Shown: positions 9,408 to 18,502, counted from the stretch's first letter. The stretch: DNA of 64,000 nt from Sinorhizobium terangae (GCF_029714365.1 NZ_CP121660.1:1488001-1552000); one strand, 5' to 3'. Numbers and translations: made by a program. The notes: generated from the letters alone by a model not told the origin.

Positions 9408-10580
9408 CTACTTCGTCACGAGCGTCGACTGCGGGCTGAAGTCCCCCAGCACCGCCCGGTCGAGGACCTTGTTCCTCCGCTCGGTCACCCGCAATCCGTA
9501 GACCCCGGAACAGTCGAGATCGCGCGCCACGAAGATCGAGACGAGCTCCCCCTGATGTTTGTTGAGCGTCGGAGGGATGTTGATCGATTGCTCGACAGCG
9601 ATCGCCGCTGCCTGCTGGCCTGCGCTGGTGGTGCTCTGCGCATTGACGTCGCTGTCCTGAAGGCGGCTGCTGGCATAGCTCGTGGCGTCGCCGACGATCG
9701 AAAGGAGAAGCGCACTTCCGAACCGCTCCCACCAGTGGATGTCGACATAGCCATCGACGCCGGCCCGGCCGAGCGCATCCGTTGCCGGCGAGGCCAATGT
9801 GACGATGACGCCGTTCGGGGTTTTCGCGCGGTTCCAGAGCACGAACAGGCGCTTCTGCCCTCGCTGTAGGCCGCCGCGGTACTCGCCGAGAACTTGAGTG
9901 CCCTTCTCCATCAGCACGACCCGGCCATTGTCCGAAAGGACATCCCGGTTGATCACGCAGCTTGTGAAGCCGGGCTGATCAGATGCCATGGCAGTTTCGA
10001 GAACACAGGGTATCGAGGTTCCCATTGCAACGATGAAGTTCCGGTTGCCGAGCGTGCCGGCGCGCGAGCCCTCAAGCCTGGTCGGCCGTAGCAATCCGTT
10101 GAATCGCTGTTCATCGGCATTGGCCGTGTTCTGGTCCATCATGTTTCCATCGAGCGGCAGGAAATTGCTGTCCGTCGATATGGTAGGATCCGCGGTATCC
10201 CGGCGCGACGTCGCGTTTCTCTGTCCGCCGCTATAGGCCATGACGGGCGCCCGCCGCGCCGAGTCGAGCAGTGGATCTTCCGCCATCACCTCTTCTGCCA
10301 CGACGGGGGTCGGCAGCTTCACTTCCGGTTCGGCCTGGACCGGCTCCGCTTGTTCCTTGGCAGGCTCGAAGTTCGTCGTCTGCCGGATGACCACCCGCTC
10401 CGGCTGGACGTTTTCTTGCTGGGTACTTTCGCCGCTCATCGACCACAGGGCAAAGGCGACAAAGGCAACAACGGCCAGCGCTACCGCCCCGCGCTTCAGG
10501 ACTGGATTGTTGTCGATCCGTCTGGCCGCGACGGTTTCGGCTCGCTCACCCGGAATTCGGCTTTCGTCTTCCTGAATCAT
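9408..10580 (-). CDS. virB10: VirB10 channel scaffold protein
   Basis: Spans both membranes and forms the outer-membrane core complex with VirB7 and VirB9. The 390-residue protein has a short cytoplasmic N-terminus, one membrane segment (about residues 31-47, GAVALAVVAFVAFALWSM), a proline/glutamate-rich periplasmic linker, and the C-terminal beta-barrel domain with IPCVLETAMASDQPGFTSC, LVLMEKGTQVLGEYRGG-type sequence and VDIHWWERFGSALLLSIVG. Gene order and spacing (10 bases to virB11, 9 from virB9) fit the operon. Confidence 0.95.
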   Translation of the reverse strand: MIQEDESRIPGERAETVAARRIDNNPVLKRGAVALAVVAFVAFALWSMSGESTQQENVQPERVVIRQTTNFEPAKEQAEPVQAEPEVKLPTPVVAEEVMAEDPLLDSARRAPVMAYSGGQRNATSRRDTADPTISTDSNFLPLDGNMMDQNTANADEQRFNGLLRPTRLEGSRAGTLGNRNFIVAMGTSIPCVLETAMASDQPGFTSCVINRDVLSDNGRVVLMEKGTQVLGEYRGGLQRGQKRLFVLWNRAKTPNGVIVTLASPATDALGRAGVDGYVDIHWWERFGSALLLSIVGDATSYASSRLQDSDVNAQSTTSAGQQAAAIAVEQSINIPPTLNKHQGELVSIFVARDLDCSGVYGLRVTERRNKVLDRAVLGDFSPQSTLVTK

Positions 10581-10589
10581 GACAATTCC

Positions 10590-11441
10590 CTACTGTGCCG
10601 TGACTTCGGTCTTCACGACGCGCTCGACCGACGGCGAGGTCGTATTGGTATCCGGATTGATGCCGACCCGGTCATAGGCTTCGTTGAAGACGCAGAGCAC
10701 TTCCCCTCCCCTCCGAAGAATGAACTTGCGGCTGATCGCGTGAACCAGGACGAGGTTGCCGTCGACAGCCTTGGGCACCAGGCTTTCGCTTCCGTCCGAA
10801 TTCTCGATATAGATGGCAGGCATCTCCTGGTTGTCGACGAAGGCGAAGGTCGTGACCTTGCCATTGTCGTAGACTGATTGCGGTTCCAGCGCCTGTGCGC
10901 CTTGTGCGGAGTAACGCCAGTTCCGCGGCCCATAGGCGTCATGAATGGCCAACACGTTGTCGGCCTCCTTCGCCTGCGCGGCGATCGCTCGCGCCGCCGC
11001 ATCCTGTCGTCGTCGTTCGGCTTCGTCGGCCGGATATCGGTACTTGACGTAGAAGTAGGTGTTCTGACCGACCTCCACCTTCCCATCCCGCACCGTCAAT
11101 TCCATCTGGTAGCTTCGGGTCGATCCGTCGCGCCGGGTGGTGACGACAGAGATATTGGTGACCGGCTGATTTTCTCGCGGTTTGAGAAACAGGATGTTGC
11201 CCGCCGGCGCGACTTCCCAGGCCACACTGTTGCCGAGCGCGACATGGGCGATCTCTTCGTCGGCCGCAAATTCCACCTGCACCGAAGAGCGCAGCGAGCC
11301 GATGATGCGGGTGATGTTGTAGGGCTGGTAGTCGACGAAACGGACACGACTGTCCTGTGAAGCGCCGCGCGGAATTTCGAGGGCAAGCGCCGTGGAGGCG
11401 GAGGCCGTAAGGAGGAGGGTGGCGACGAAAATAGTCCGCAT
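10590..11441 (-). CDS. virB9: VirB9 outer-membrane core component
   Basis: Periplasmic/outer-membrane protein of the core complex. The 283-residue precursor starts with a signal peptide (MRTIFVATLLLTASASTALA), followed by VRFVDYQPYNITRIIGS and the C-terminal domain around GPRNWRYSAQG and VYDNGKVTTFAF. I chose ATG 11441 rather than the upstream ATG at 11561 because it gives the signal peptide and overlaps the virB8 stop by one base (TGATG), the usual coupling in this operon. Confidence 0.94.
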   Translation of the reverse strand: MRTIFVATLLLTASASTALALEIPRGASQDSRVRFVDYQPYNITRIIGSLRSSVQVEFAADEEIAHVALGNSVAWEVAPAGNILFLKPRENQPVTNISVVTTRRDGSTRSYQMELTVRDGKVEVGQNTYFYVKYRYPADEAERRRQDAAARAIAAQAKEADNVLAIHDAYGPRNWRYSAQGAQALEPQSVYDNGKVTTFAFVDNQEMPAIYIENSDGSESLVPKAVDGNLVLVHAISRKFILRRGGEVLCVFNEAYDRVGINPDTNTTSPSVERVVKTEVTAQ

Positions 11442-12112
11442 CAGTTGATGGCCTCCGGATCGGCCCGGTATTCGCTGACTGCAAAACCGAGGGGATTCAC
11501 CAGCCGATCCGTCGACGACATCGGCGCGTTGGCATAGGAGAAGGTGAGCGTCGCAACCCAATGGGTTGCCCGGACTTCTTCTCCGCGGGTGACCGTGCGC
11601 ATGTAGCGGACGGATACGACATGCGGATTGATCAGCGAGATCGAGGCGATGCTGATGCGCGCGGTGGCGCTGCGTCCATAGGTGTTCTGCGGCGACTCCG
11701 GATTGCTGCCGCGATAGATCGCCGAAAACCGGGCCTGCTCCGGTTGCGTCGATAGCAAGGCGACGGTGCGGAAATTCTCCTCCGCCTCGCTCCAGACGTA
11801 ACCTTCGCGGGCCCGGACGTATTTCGCGGCAAAGTATTTGGTGACCGCCTCGTCATAGGTGCCGGCGGTCGACGTCAGCGCCGAGACGACATCGACGATG
11901 CCCGTCGAATTGTCGACCCGCACGACAAACGGCTCGACCGTTTTGAGCGGCGTGAGGCCGGCGACGGCGAAGATCGACGCACCGGCAAGGATACCGGCAA
12001 ACATGGCCACGGACCAGGCGATGCGTGCCGAGCGTTCGACCTGGATCATGCGATCCTGATCGAAGCGCCGAGCCTTCTCGAAATATGACTTGAGTTCGTC
12101 GCCGGAGACCAT
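11441..12112 (-). CDS. virB8: VirB8 inner-membrane assembly factor
   Basis: Bitopic inner-membrane protein that nucleates the secretion machine. The 223-residue protein has a short cytoplasmic tail (MVSGDELKSYFEKARRFDQD), one membrane helix near residues 33-52, then the periplasmic NTF2-like domain with FVVRVDNSTG, VDVVSAL and a C-terminal NPLGFAVSEYRADPE. Start 12112 matches family N-termini; the longer frame from 12232 would overlap the lipoprotein gene. Neighbours are the virB7-position lipoprotein and virB9. Confidence 0.94.
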   Translation of the reverse strand: MVSGDELKSYFEKARRFDQDRMIQVERSARIAWSVAMFAGILAGASIFAVAGLTPLKTVEPFVVRVDNSTGIVDVVSALTSTAGTYDEAVTKYFAAKYVRAREGYVWSEAEENFRTVALLSTQPEQARFSAIYRGSNPESPQNTYGRSATARISIASISLINPHVVSVRYMRTVTRGEEVRATHWVATLTFSYANAPMSSTDRLVNPLGFAVSEYRADPEAIN

Positions 12113-12116
12113 GGCG

Positions 12117-12392
12117 TCAGTCCTCGCAACGACGATACGAGGCATCGCTGTCGAGATGGGCAAAGGCGGAAAGTTCCCTGCCCTCTTTGACGTAAGCCAT
12201 GGCGACGGACTGAGAAGCCGCCGGTCGCGCATCGGACTGTTTCTGTTTGAGGTTGCTATTGTCCTCCCACTGCCACATCGAGCGATTGAGAGCCCGGCGG
12301 GAATAGCCGTCGCATTTCGGGAGAGGATCGGTCAGTGAAGCGCAACCGCTTAGGGCGACCGCCATGCAAAGCAGCGGAAGTGTTTTGATCAT
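12117..12392 (-). CDS. virB7: lipoprotein at the virB7 position
   Basis: A 91-residue protein with a lipoprotein signal peptide and lipobox (MAVALSGC, Cys about residue 17), so it should be anchored in the outer membrane. It sits between virB6 and virB8, exactly where VirB7 is encoded, and probably stabilises VirB9. It is longer than classical VirB7 (about 55 residues) and the sequence after the lipobox is not diagnostic, so assignment rests on lipobox, size and position. Confidence 0.72.
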   Translation of the reverse strand: MIKTLPLLCMAVALSGCASLTDPLPKCDGYSRRALNRSMWQWEDNSNLKQKQSDARPAASQSVAMAYVKEGRELSAFAHLDSDASYRRCED

Positions 12393-12428
12393 TCCTGAAG
12401 AGCCTTTTTCTTGTTCGTGCGAAAAGCG

Positions 12429-13364
12429 TCATGATCCGGAGCCTTTCGAGCTGAAGGTTCGACCAACGGCGCGGACACCGCGGCCGGCGGCACGGAAGCC
12501 GAGTGAGGTGGCCCGGGCGAGCGTGCTCTCATGCACTTCACGCGCCGCACCATAACCGTAGGTCAAGGACGCGCCGCCGGCGGCAAGCGCCGAGGCGATG
12601 CTGGGAAGCTGGTAGAAGACGTAGAGAGCGGCGAAGCAGATGGCGCCAAGCGCGATCGGCCGCATCAGCACATCGCTATACCCCTCGATTGCTGAAAAGG
12701 TCGTGTCGACTGAGGTGATCAGCAGTGAGCCGACGGCGACGACGAGGACCTGGAGGATCACGAAGTTCGCAAGCTGCCCGATCCAGGCTTCTGTGAAGCG
12801 CCGCGTCGACTGGAACATGGCGAGCGCCACGAAAATCGGCCCGATCGCGAGCACGATTGCAAGCGCCAGCCTGGCATAGAGCGAGACGATGTAGCCTATG
12901 GCGGCGACAATGAAGCTTGCGCCGATCACGAGCATGCCGCTGGTGCCGCTGACGATGTCGATAGGCCAGGAGGCGCGCGCCCAGATCTCTTTGGCACACT
13001 GTTGCCCCTTGTCGAGCAGGCTGTCGAAGGTCGAGGCGCTCGGTGCCGTGCCGGTGTTCAGCGCCTGCGAGATTTCGCGTGGGAGCACCTCGAAGAAGAT
13101 GTTAGTGACATAGGTCTGATATTCGCTGGCGTTCTTTACCAGCATCACGATGATGGCGAGCTTGATCGCGCGGAAGGCGAAATCGAGGACCGGTTCCTGA
13201 ACTGAACCGCGGAGAACGAGATAGCCATAGAGCACCACGTAAAGGGTGACCGCCGCCGTCAGGGGCCCCGAGGCCCACTCGGCAATGTTCGACGTTCCCG
13301 AGGAGATGAAGTTCTCAAGTGGTGCCTTGAACTGCCCGTCGACAAAGGCGAAGACTTGATACAC
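12429..13364 (-). CDS. virB6: VirB6 polytopic inner-membrane channel protein
   Basis: A 311-residue multi-spanning protein (about six hydrophobic segments), the TrbL/VirB6 family inner-membrane part of the DNA channel. Characteristic stretches include a first membrane helix AAVTLYVVLYGYLVLRG, a central periplasmic loop with Cys (QQCAKEIWAR), and ALAIVLAIGPIFVALAMF followed by WIGQLANFVILQVLV. The start is GTG 13364. It follows the EexN-type lipoprotein gene by 21 bases. Confidence 0.92.
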   Translation of the reverse strand: MYQVFAFVDGQFKAPLENFISSGTSNIAEWASGPLTAAVTLYVVLYGYLVLRGSVQEPVLDFAFRAIKLAIIVMLVKNASEYQTYVTNIFFEVLPREISQALNTGTAPSASTFDSLLDKGQQCAKEIWARASWPIDIVSGTSGMLVIGASFIVAAIGYIVSLYARLALAIVLAIGPIFVALAMFQSTRRFTEAWIGQLANFVILQVLVVAVGSLLITSVDTTFSAIEGYSDVLMRPIALGAICFAALYVFYQLPSIASALAAGGASLTYGYGAAREVHESTLARATSLGFRAAGRGVRAVGRTFSSKGSGS

Positions 13365-13385
13365 GGTTTTGACTCCGAGCGCTTT

Positions 13386-13601
13386 TTACATTCGTTCAAG
13401 GCGGGTCCTGAAATCTGCGGCCGCAGCGTTTTGGCAACTTGGAGTGTTGCCCAATTCACCCGGATTGCGGCGGCATTTGCCGATCACGTCGGCAAGCAGC
13501 GCTTTGTCGGCCATCAGTTCATCGACGGTATAGACGCGCTCGGTTTCCTGCGAGCAAGCGGCCAGAACGACGAGAAAAACAGAAAGAAACCGCAGCCTCA
13601 T
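13386..13601 (-). CDS. EexN-family entry-exclusion lipoprotein
   Basis: A 71-residue lipoprotein: signal peptide with lipobox (VVLAAC), then the short motif CRRNPGELGNTPSCQNA, which is typical of the EexN family linked to entry exclusion in VirB-type conjugation systems. It overlaps the virB5 stop by four bases (ATGA) and lies before virB6, the usual place for eex genes in such operons. It would sit in the envelope of plasmid-carrying cells and reduce uptake of a second copy. The family role is known; the role here is inferred. Confidence 0.82.
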   Translation of the reverse strand: MRLRFLSVFLVVLAACSQETERVYTVDELMADKALLADVIGKCRRNPGELGNTPSCQNAAAADFRTRLERM

Positions 13602-14296
13602 TGCAGTGCGGCTCCCATGGCGTCCATGCGCTGGCGCCAGTCCTCGGCCTTGCGTTGCTCATCGACCTGAGCCTGCGCCTGCTGCACCATGCGCAAGCCT
13701 TCCATGCGCAACACATCGGTCTGAAGGAAGGCCTGTTCGGCCTGAAGCCGCGCCTGCAGGTCGGCGATGTCCTTGGCGTCGCTTGCCGTCGAGATTTTCT
13801 CGCGCAGCTGGTCGATACCATCGATGCGCTTGGTCGCGGCATCATAAATCTGCTGGCCGAGGCTCATCTGACCGGCGTTCTTGTTCTGGATGCGCGAAAG
13901 CTCCTGCGCGTAGAAGTCGTCGGCATCGGTTCGATAGCTCGAATTGCCCTCGAGGAACCTAGAGGCCGAGTCAGCGAACGCACCGCTGCCATTGCCCTTG
14001 AATAGGCCTTCGATCGCGCTGAAGTCCGCCGGCAGCGCTTTGCGGACGGCCGGATCGTTCAACACGCTGGCAACATCCGCCATGTCGGTCAGTTTGTTGA
14101 GCGAACCGTAGAGCTGCTGTGCCTGCTCGATCTGCTGATTGAGTGCATCGAGTTGGGCTTTCAGCTGCGCGATGCTCTCGATCTGCTTGGCGATCGCCGT
14201 CTGGTCGATCACCGGGATCCCCTGCCCTGCCGCACCGTTGGCGGAAAGGATGAGCGCAACGGCAATCGCCGCACTATGAAGTCGGTCGGAACCCAT
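13598..14296 (-). CDS. virB5: VirB5 minor pilus component
   Basis: Secreted pilus-tip protein of the type IV system, 232 residues. It has a signal peptide (AAIAVALILSANGAAGQG), then IPVIDQTAIAKQIESIAQLK and a long alpha-helical, glutamine-rich body typical of VirB5/TrbJ, ending in another helical stretch rich in Gln and Arg. ATG 14296 is chosen because it gives a proper signal peptide and overlaps the virB4 stop; the frame is open to 14335. Confidence 0.93.
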   Translation of the reverse strand: MGSDRLHSAAIAVALILSANGAAGQGIPVIDQTAIAKQIESIAQLKAQLDALNQQIEQAQQLYGSLNKLTDMADVASVLNDPAVRKALPADFSAIEGLFKGNGSGAFADSASRFLEGNSSYRTDADDFYAQELSRIQNKNAGQMSLGQQIYDAATKRIDGIDQLREKISTASDAKDIADLQARLQAEQAFLQTDVLRMEGLRMVQQAQAQVDEQRKAEDWRQRMDAMGAALQ

Positions 14297-16677
14297 CAGC
14301 TCGCACTCCTTCTTTGCTGGAAAATCGGAAGCCAATCCTCAAGCTGGTTGCCAACTTCAGCGCGCACCGCATCGGCAAGTTCGACATTAGCGGTCCGGCC
14401 GGAGAGGACGGCGAGTTCGTCATCGAAGCCGTTGAGGTCCAATTCGGCGACGACGCTGTTATGTCCCTGCTTCAACACGAACCTTCGGCTCTCGACCGAG
14501 AGCTCGCGTGCGACCAGCTCGAACTCGCGCTCCGTCAGCTTGAAGCCATCGACATAGTCCGCATGGTTGCCGCGGGCGTTCGGCAGGAAGATCTGCGTCG
14601 GGCATTGCTCGATGATGGTGTGGGCGATCGGCGAGACGATTGCATCTCGTGGGCTCTGCGTCGCAAAGAGCATGAGTCCATTCTGCTTGCGGATCGTCTT
14701 GAGCTTGTTCTGGGCGAGGTCCCGGAACCCTTCGTCCTGGAGCGCCTTCCAGAACTCATCGATAACGATGATGATCCGCCGGCCGTCGATCAATTGTTCG
14801 ACCCGATGGAAGAGGTAGGCCATCAGCGGGGTCCGGATTTCCTCATTGTCGAGGAAGTCGGTCATGTCGTAGCCGACGAACTTGCCGCCGACGCTGAATT
14901 CGCCGAAACCGATATCCTCGATGACGTTGTCAAAGACCCAACCGAGCGGCCCTCCCCTTTCCCACCGCCGCAGCCTTGCCGCGAGGCCTTCCGGGTCGGT
15001 GTTGTCGAGAAAGGTCCTGAGCGCGCCGATCGTGCGACCCTCCACCGGCAGGTCGGCCAGGCCGTCGATGGCGGCGGCGATGTCGCGGAGTTCGGTCACG
15101 CTCAGGTCCCGCGTTGCCGAGCCGACAAGCTTGCCGATCCAGCGCGTGAGGAAGACCTTGTTCTCCGGCGTCAGGTCGAGCGCCATCAGGGGAGCGCAAC
15201 CGGTCGGTACACCATTCTTGAGCGGCAGATAGGTGCCGCCGGCGGCGCGCACGTAGAGATCGGCCCCCCTGTCCTTGTCGAAGAACACTACATGAGGGTC
15301 GTGCTTCTCGAGCTGCGACAACATGAAATTCAAAAGCACGGTCTTGCCGGCGCCGGACGGCCCGCAGACGAAGGTGTTGCCGAGATCGCCGTAATGGAAA
15401 TTGAAGTAGTAGGGTGACCCGGACGCCGTCTTGAGTAGGGCGACGGCAGTCCCCCACTCATTGCCGTCCTTCTGGCCGATTGGATAGGAGTGGAAGGGCG
15501 ACAAGGCGGCGAAGTTCCGCGACGTGATCGCGCCGGACCGGGCCCGATAGCGGAAGTTCCCGGGCAGCTGCGCCCACCAGGCCGCCTCAAGGCCAAGATC
15601 CTCACGGGCGACGACTGCGCCGCCGCTGGTCAGGCCGGCGCGTGCTTTGGCGAGATTGTCGGTCAGTTCCTTCACTGAGGGGGCAAAGACGGAAAGCGTC
15701 AGGTGGTGCTCGCCGAGCACGAACCGGTTGGACTCCAGATCGTCCATCGCCCCATCAAGCTCCTCGATTTGCGAGGCCGCCTTGTCGCCGCTGCTGACCA
15801 TCTGGTTCTGCTTGCGGCCCATGATGACGCGGGCGTCCGCCTTCGAGACGAAGGAGAAGGATTGCGCCAGGATGAGCTCGAATGGACTGGTGAGTACGCC
15901 GTCGAGCATGCCGGGCTTGGTGCAGGCGGGATATTCCTTGAAGCTCAGCATGCCGGCATAGCGGCTGGTCGCCTCGTGCCGGATTTCGATCGTTTCGCGA
16001 CCGACGATGACACGATCGGAGTAGATCGCCGACGCAATGCGACCCTCGGTCAGGGGGATCGGCTCGCGTCGTCCGCCGACGAACTGATGCAGCACTTCGC
16101 TCGGCTCCGAGAACATGAGGCCGTCATGCTCGTAGAGGGACAGCACGCGCGGCTCGAAGCGTTTCAACGCCGCCGTGACATCAACGACCTTATCCCGAAG
16201 CTGCTTGAGGGCCTCCTCATCGAGTTCGACCCTGGCGCGGCGGGCACGACGCAGGCGCGCCAACAGCTTTGCCGCCTTGTCCGCCGGATCGCGCGCCGGA
16301 GACCAGAGGAGCGTCAGATAGAGGTCGTTGCGGAATAAGTCCTCGCCCACCATGCGCGTGCGGTACTTGTCGTTGAGCGCCGCCGAGAACGGTGTGGCGA
16401 ACGTGCCCTCCGGATAGCTGTTGTCGCGACGGCGGATGAGATGGGTCCACAAGGCAAGCCGCTCGTCGGCGATGTTTCGATAGAGGGTGTTGAGGTCGCG
16501 ATGGAGGGCATTCAGGTCGAGAACATCCGCGGTCTCGAAGGAGACGCCTTCGAGCGCGATCATCACCATCAGCGCCCGGGAATCGAGCGCGATCGTCGAC
16601 TCGTCGACATGGCGGACATACGGGATGAAGGTCTCCGGACCAAGTTCGCGAGATCTGAGTATGGTCAGGCTAGGCAA
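14296..16677 (-). CDS. virB4: VirB4 type IV secretion ATPase
   Basis: Large inner-membrane-associated ATPase needed for pilus assembly and substrate transport. The 793-residue protein carries the CagE/TrbE/VirB N-terminal domain and a C-terminal motor domain with Walker A CGPSGAGKTVLLNFMLSQ, Walker B IIIVIDEFWKAL, and the Gln-containing FATQSPRDA motif. It starts at TTG 16677, overlapping the end of virB3, with AGGGA eight bases upstream. Length is normal for the family. Confidence 0.95.
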   Translation of the reverse strand: MPSLTILRSRELGPETFIPYVRHVDESTIALDSRALMVMIALEGVSFETADVLDLNALHRDLNTLYRNIADERLALWTHLIRRRDNSYPEGTFATPFSAALNDKYRTRMVGEDLFRNDLYLTLLWSPARDPADKAAKLLARLRRARRARVELDEEALKQLRDKVVDVTAALKRFEPRVLSLYEHDGLMFSEPSEVLHQFVGGRREPIPLTEGRIASAIYSDRVIVGRETIEIRHEATSRYAGMLSFKEYPACTKPGMLDGVLTSPFELILAQSFSFVSKADARVIMGRKQNQMVSSGDKAASQIEELDGAMDDLESNRFVLGEHHLTLSVFAPSVKELTDNLAKARAGLTSGGAVVAREDLGLEAAWWAQLPGNFRYRARSGAITSRNFAALSPFHSYPIGQKDGNEWGTAVALLKTASGSPYYFNFHYGDLGNTFVCGPSGAGKTVLLNFMLSQLEKHDPHVVFFDKDRGADLYVRAAGGTYLPLKNGVPTGCAPLMALDLTPENKVFLTRWIGKLVGSATRDLSVTELRDIAAAIDGLADLPVEGRTIGALRTFLDNTDPEGLAARLRRWERGGPLGWVFDNVIEDIGFGEFSVGGKFVGYDMTDFLDNEEIRTPLMAYLFHRVEQLIDGRRIIIVIDEFWKALQDEGFRDLAQNKLKTIRKQNGLMLFATQSPRDAIVSPIAHTIIEQCPTQIFLPNARGNHADYVDGFKLTEREFELVARELSVESRRFVLKQGHNSVVAELDLNGFDDELAVLSGRTANVELADAVRAEVGNQLEDWLPIFQQRRSAS

Positions 16678-17011
16678 ATCCGAGGTCCCTTTCGTCGTAT
16701 TTGCGGGCGAGCCTCAGTGGTGCAAGCGTCGCCCCGCCCCAATAGGCGCTGTTGCGCGACCGGCCCCGTGTCTCCACCCAGGCCAGCAAGATGCGGAACA
16801 TGTTGTGGTCGTGTTTGACGAGCGCGCGGAAAATGAGGTGAAAGACGACGCCGCCGAGCGCGTAAGCGATCGAGCCGGCGACGATGTAAAGAATGGTGGT
16901 CAGCATGATATTCATGGCCATGGCTTCCATCGTCACGCCGGCGATCATTGCCGGGCGGGTGCAGGCAATAAACAGCGAGTCTTCCTCGAGGATCTGCCGC
17001 GAACTCGCCAT
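16670..17011 (-). CDS. virB3: VirB3 inner-membrane protein
   Basis: Short membrane protein that works with VirB4. The 113-residue product has DSLFIACTRPAMIAGVTMEA, the standard VirB3 N-terminal signature, a hydrophobic segment (NIMLTTILYIVAGSIAYALG) and a C-terminal tail WGGATLAPL. Start 17011 follows the virB2 stop by four bases; the ORF extends further upstream without support. Confidence 0.92.
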   Translation of the reverse strand: MASSRQILEEDSLFIACTRPAMIAGVTMEAMAMNIMLTTILYIVAGSIAYALGGVVFHLIFRALVKHDHNMFRILLAWVETRGRSRNSAYWGGATLAPLRLARKYDERDLGFA

Positions 17012-17015
17012 GACA

Positions 17016-17315
17016 TCAGCTTCCGACGATGGTGTTGACGAGTTCGGTGGCACCGAAGATGCCGCCGATGCCGATGATCCAGAACCCTGCCCGTCTCAGA
17101 TCCATGTAGCCGAACATCCAGGCAATGCAGATCACGATCACCGCGATCACGGCCAGCAGCTTGGCGATGTTGCCGGTCAGCATGTCGACGATGTTCTGTA
17201 GCACGGTCTCGATGCCAGCGGCCTGCGCGAAGGCGGGCTCGACCATGGTGGCCACGATGGCGACAGCCATCACGGTGGAAGCGGCGATCGGACGGATACG
17301 GGAACTGAAGGTCAT
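17016..17315 (-). CDS. virB2: VirB2 major pilin
   Basis: Pilin subunit of the conjugative pilus, 99 residues. A long signal peptide ending VEPAFAQA is followed by two membrane helices (IAKLLAVIAVIVICIAWMFG and AGFWIIGIGGIFGATELV) with the positively charged loop YMDLRR between them, as in all VirB2/TrbC pilins. It overlaps the end of virB1 by four bases. Confidence 0.95.
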   Translation of the reverse strand: MTFSSRIRPIAASTVMAVAIVATMVEPAFAQAAGIETVLQNIVDMLTGNIAKLLAVIAVIVICIAWMFGYMDLRRAGFWIIGIGGIFGATELVNTIVGS

Positions 17316-17980
17316 TCACTCTGCTCCATTTGACTGTTCTGAAACACCAGGACGGAAGATCTCCGTCGCGAACTGAAAACATCCCAGGACGGCGTCGGGG
17401 CGGATTCCGCCTGGAATTCGTCCCTGCGGGCAGTGACAGCCACATCGGTAGGAGGCGCATTGTTGGCTCCCCTCCCCTGCCCGCCATCGCTGATCGTGAG
17501 AGCCGAGAGCGTCTTGCCGAGCCGCCTCGCTTCCTCGCGGACCTGATCGTCGTACTGGACCATGGCGCCCATGGAGGGATCATCTCGGCCGTAGTAGGAT
17601 TGCAGCATTACTTGTTCGGCCCGGTTCGGATCCGCGCCGGCCTTCGCAGCGAGCCGGTAATACCCGTCGAGCAGCGTCGCGGTGGCCTGAAGGTTGAGGC
17701 ACGGATCAAACGCGTCGGAGATTGAAAGTTCCAGCTTCCGGAGTTCTTCCATGCCAATACCGCCGAGACCGAGCTGGATGTCCTGCCGCTCGGCCACCAG
17801 CGACGTGGCGATCTCGATCGCTTCCGCCTTGGTCGTGGGCTGCTCCGAGAGTGGGGCGCCGCTGTTGATCCGGATGGCCAACGGCTCGAACCTACTTTCA
17901 AGACTGACGACGCCAGCGAGTGTCTCGGCCGCAACTATGGGTGCGCACGTTTGCGCCAGATCGAGGAACGCAACGGGCAT
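17312..17980 (-). CDS. virB1: VirB1 lytic transglycosylase
   Basis: Peptidoglycan-cutting enzyme that opens the wall for the secretion channel. The 222-residue protein has an SLT domain whose catalytic glutamate lies in VVSLESRFEPLAI, followed by GLGGIGMEEL and the core around FDPCLNLQATATLL and YYGRDDP. The C-terminal 70 residues are low-complexity. No obvious classical signal peptide precedes Asp6-Leu, as in several VirB1 homologues. It opens the contiguous virB block. Confidence 0.93.
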   Translation of the reverse strand: MPVAFLDLAQTCAPIVAAETLAGVVSLESRFEPLAIRINSGAPLSEQPTTKAEAIEIATSLVAERQDIQLGLGGIGMEELRKLELSISDAFDPCLNLQATATLLDGYYRLAAKAGADPNRAEQVMLQSYYGRDDPSMGAMVQYDDQVREEARRLGKTLSALTISDGGQGRGANNAPPTDVAVTARRDEFQAESAPTPSWDVFSSRRRSSVLVFQNSQMEQSE

Positions 17981-17983
17981 GGC

Positions 17984-18502
17984 TCAGTACCACACCCGTT
18001 GTTTGCCGACGCCGTCGATGGTCACGTCGACATAATGGGGTTGCGGGCGGACGTTCGGCCGCGTTGTCACATAGCGTTGGCACTTTATGCGGCCTTCGCT
18101 GCGGCGCCAAACGGCGGAGGTGCTCCGATCATTATCGGAGTAGCACTCAAGACTTGAGACGGTTTGTGGCGTGGTTGAGATGCAACTCGCCTCGCGCGCG
18201 CGATCTCCATACCGCGTCGTCAGGCGATAGCCGCCGTTGCAGTAATAGGGCTCGTATCCGGGGCGCGAGGCCTGGAACCCAACACCGCTGCAGGTCGGGA
18301 AAGAGTGTCCATTTGCAAGCTCGCGCCAGAGCTTCTCGATCGGGGGCCGGCACTCGGCATATTGCGTTGCACTGCCGGGATTGGAAAGGCACAAGATAAC
18401 TTGGCATCCCCAGTTGTCGGCTTGCACATAACTCACTGAAATGAGGTATAAGGGCACGGTACCGGCGATCGCGAGGAACAACCCAAGCAGAAGGTTCTTC
18501 AT
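17984..18502 (-). CDS. cysteine-rich exported protein at head of virB operon
   Basis: A 172-residue protein I do not recognise as a named component. An N-terminal hydrophobic signal (LLLGLFLAIAGTVPLYLISV) precedes the motif WGCQVILCLSNPG, then ECRPPIEKLWREL and FPTC; further cysteines follow (YCNGGYRL, ASC, LECY, KCQRY). The early CxxxxC-like block is reminiscent of TrbM proteins. ATG 18502 has GGAGG about nine bases upstream. It is three bases before virB1 and clearly belongs to the operon, so an envelope role in conjugation is likely. Confidence 0.75.
   Translation of the reverse strand: MKNLLLGLFLAIAGTVPLYLISVSYVQADNWGCQVILCLSNPGSATQYAECRPPIEKLWRELANGHSFPTCSGVGFQASRPGYEPYYCNGGYRLTTRYGDRAREASCISTTPQTVSSLECYSDNDRSTSAVWRRSEGRIKCQRYVTTRPNVRPQPHYVDVTIDGVGKQRVWY

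Noticed and set aside
14314..15417. 367-codon plus-strand ORF opposite virB4
   Set aside because: Shadow of virB4, whose Walker motifs are on the minus strand.
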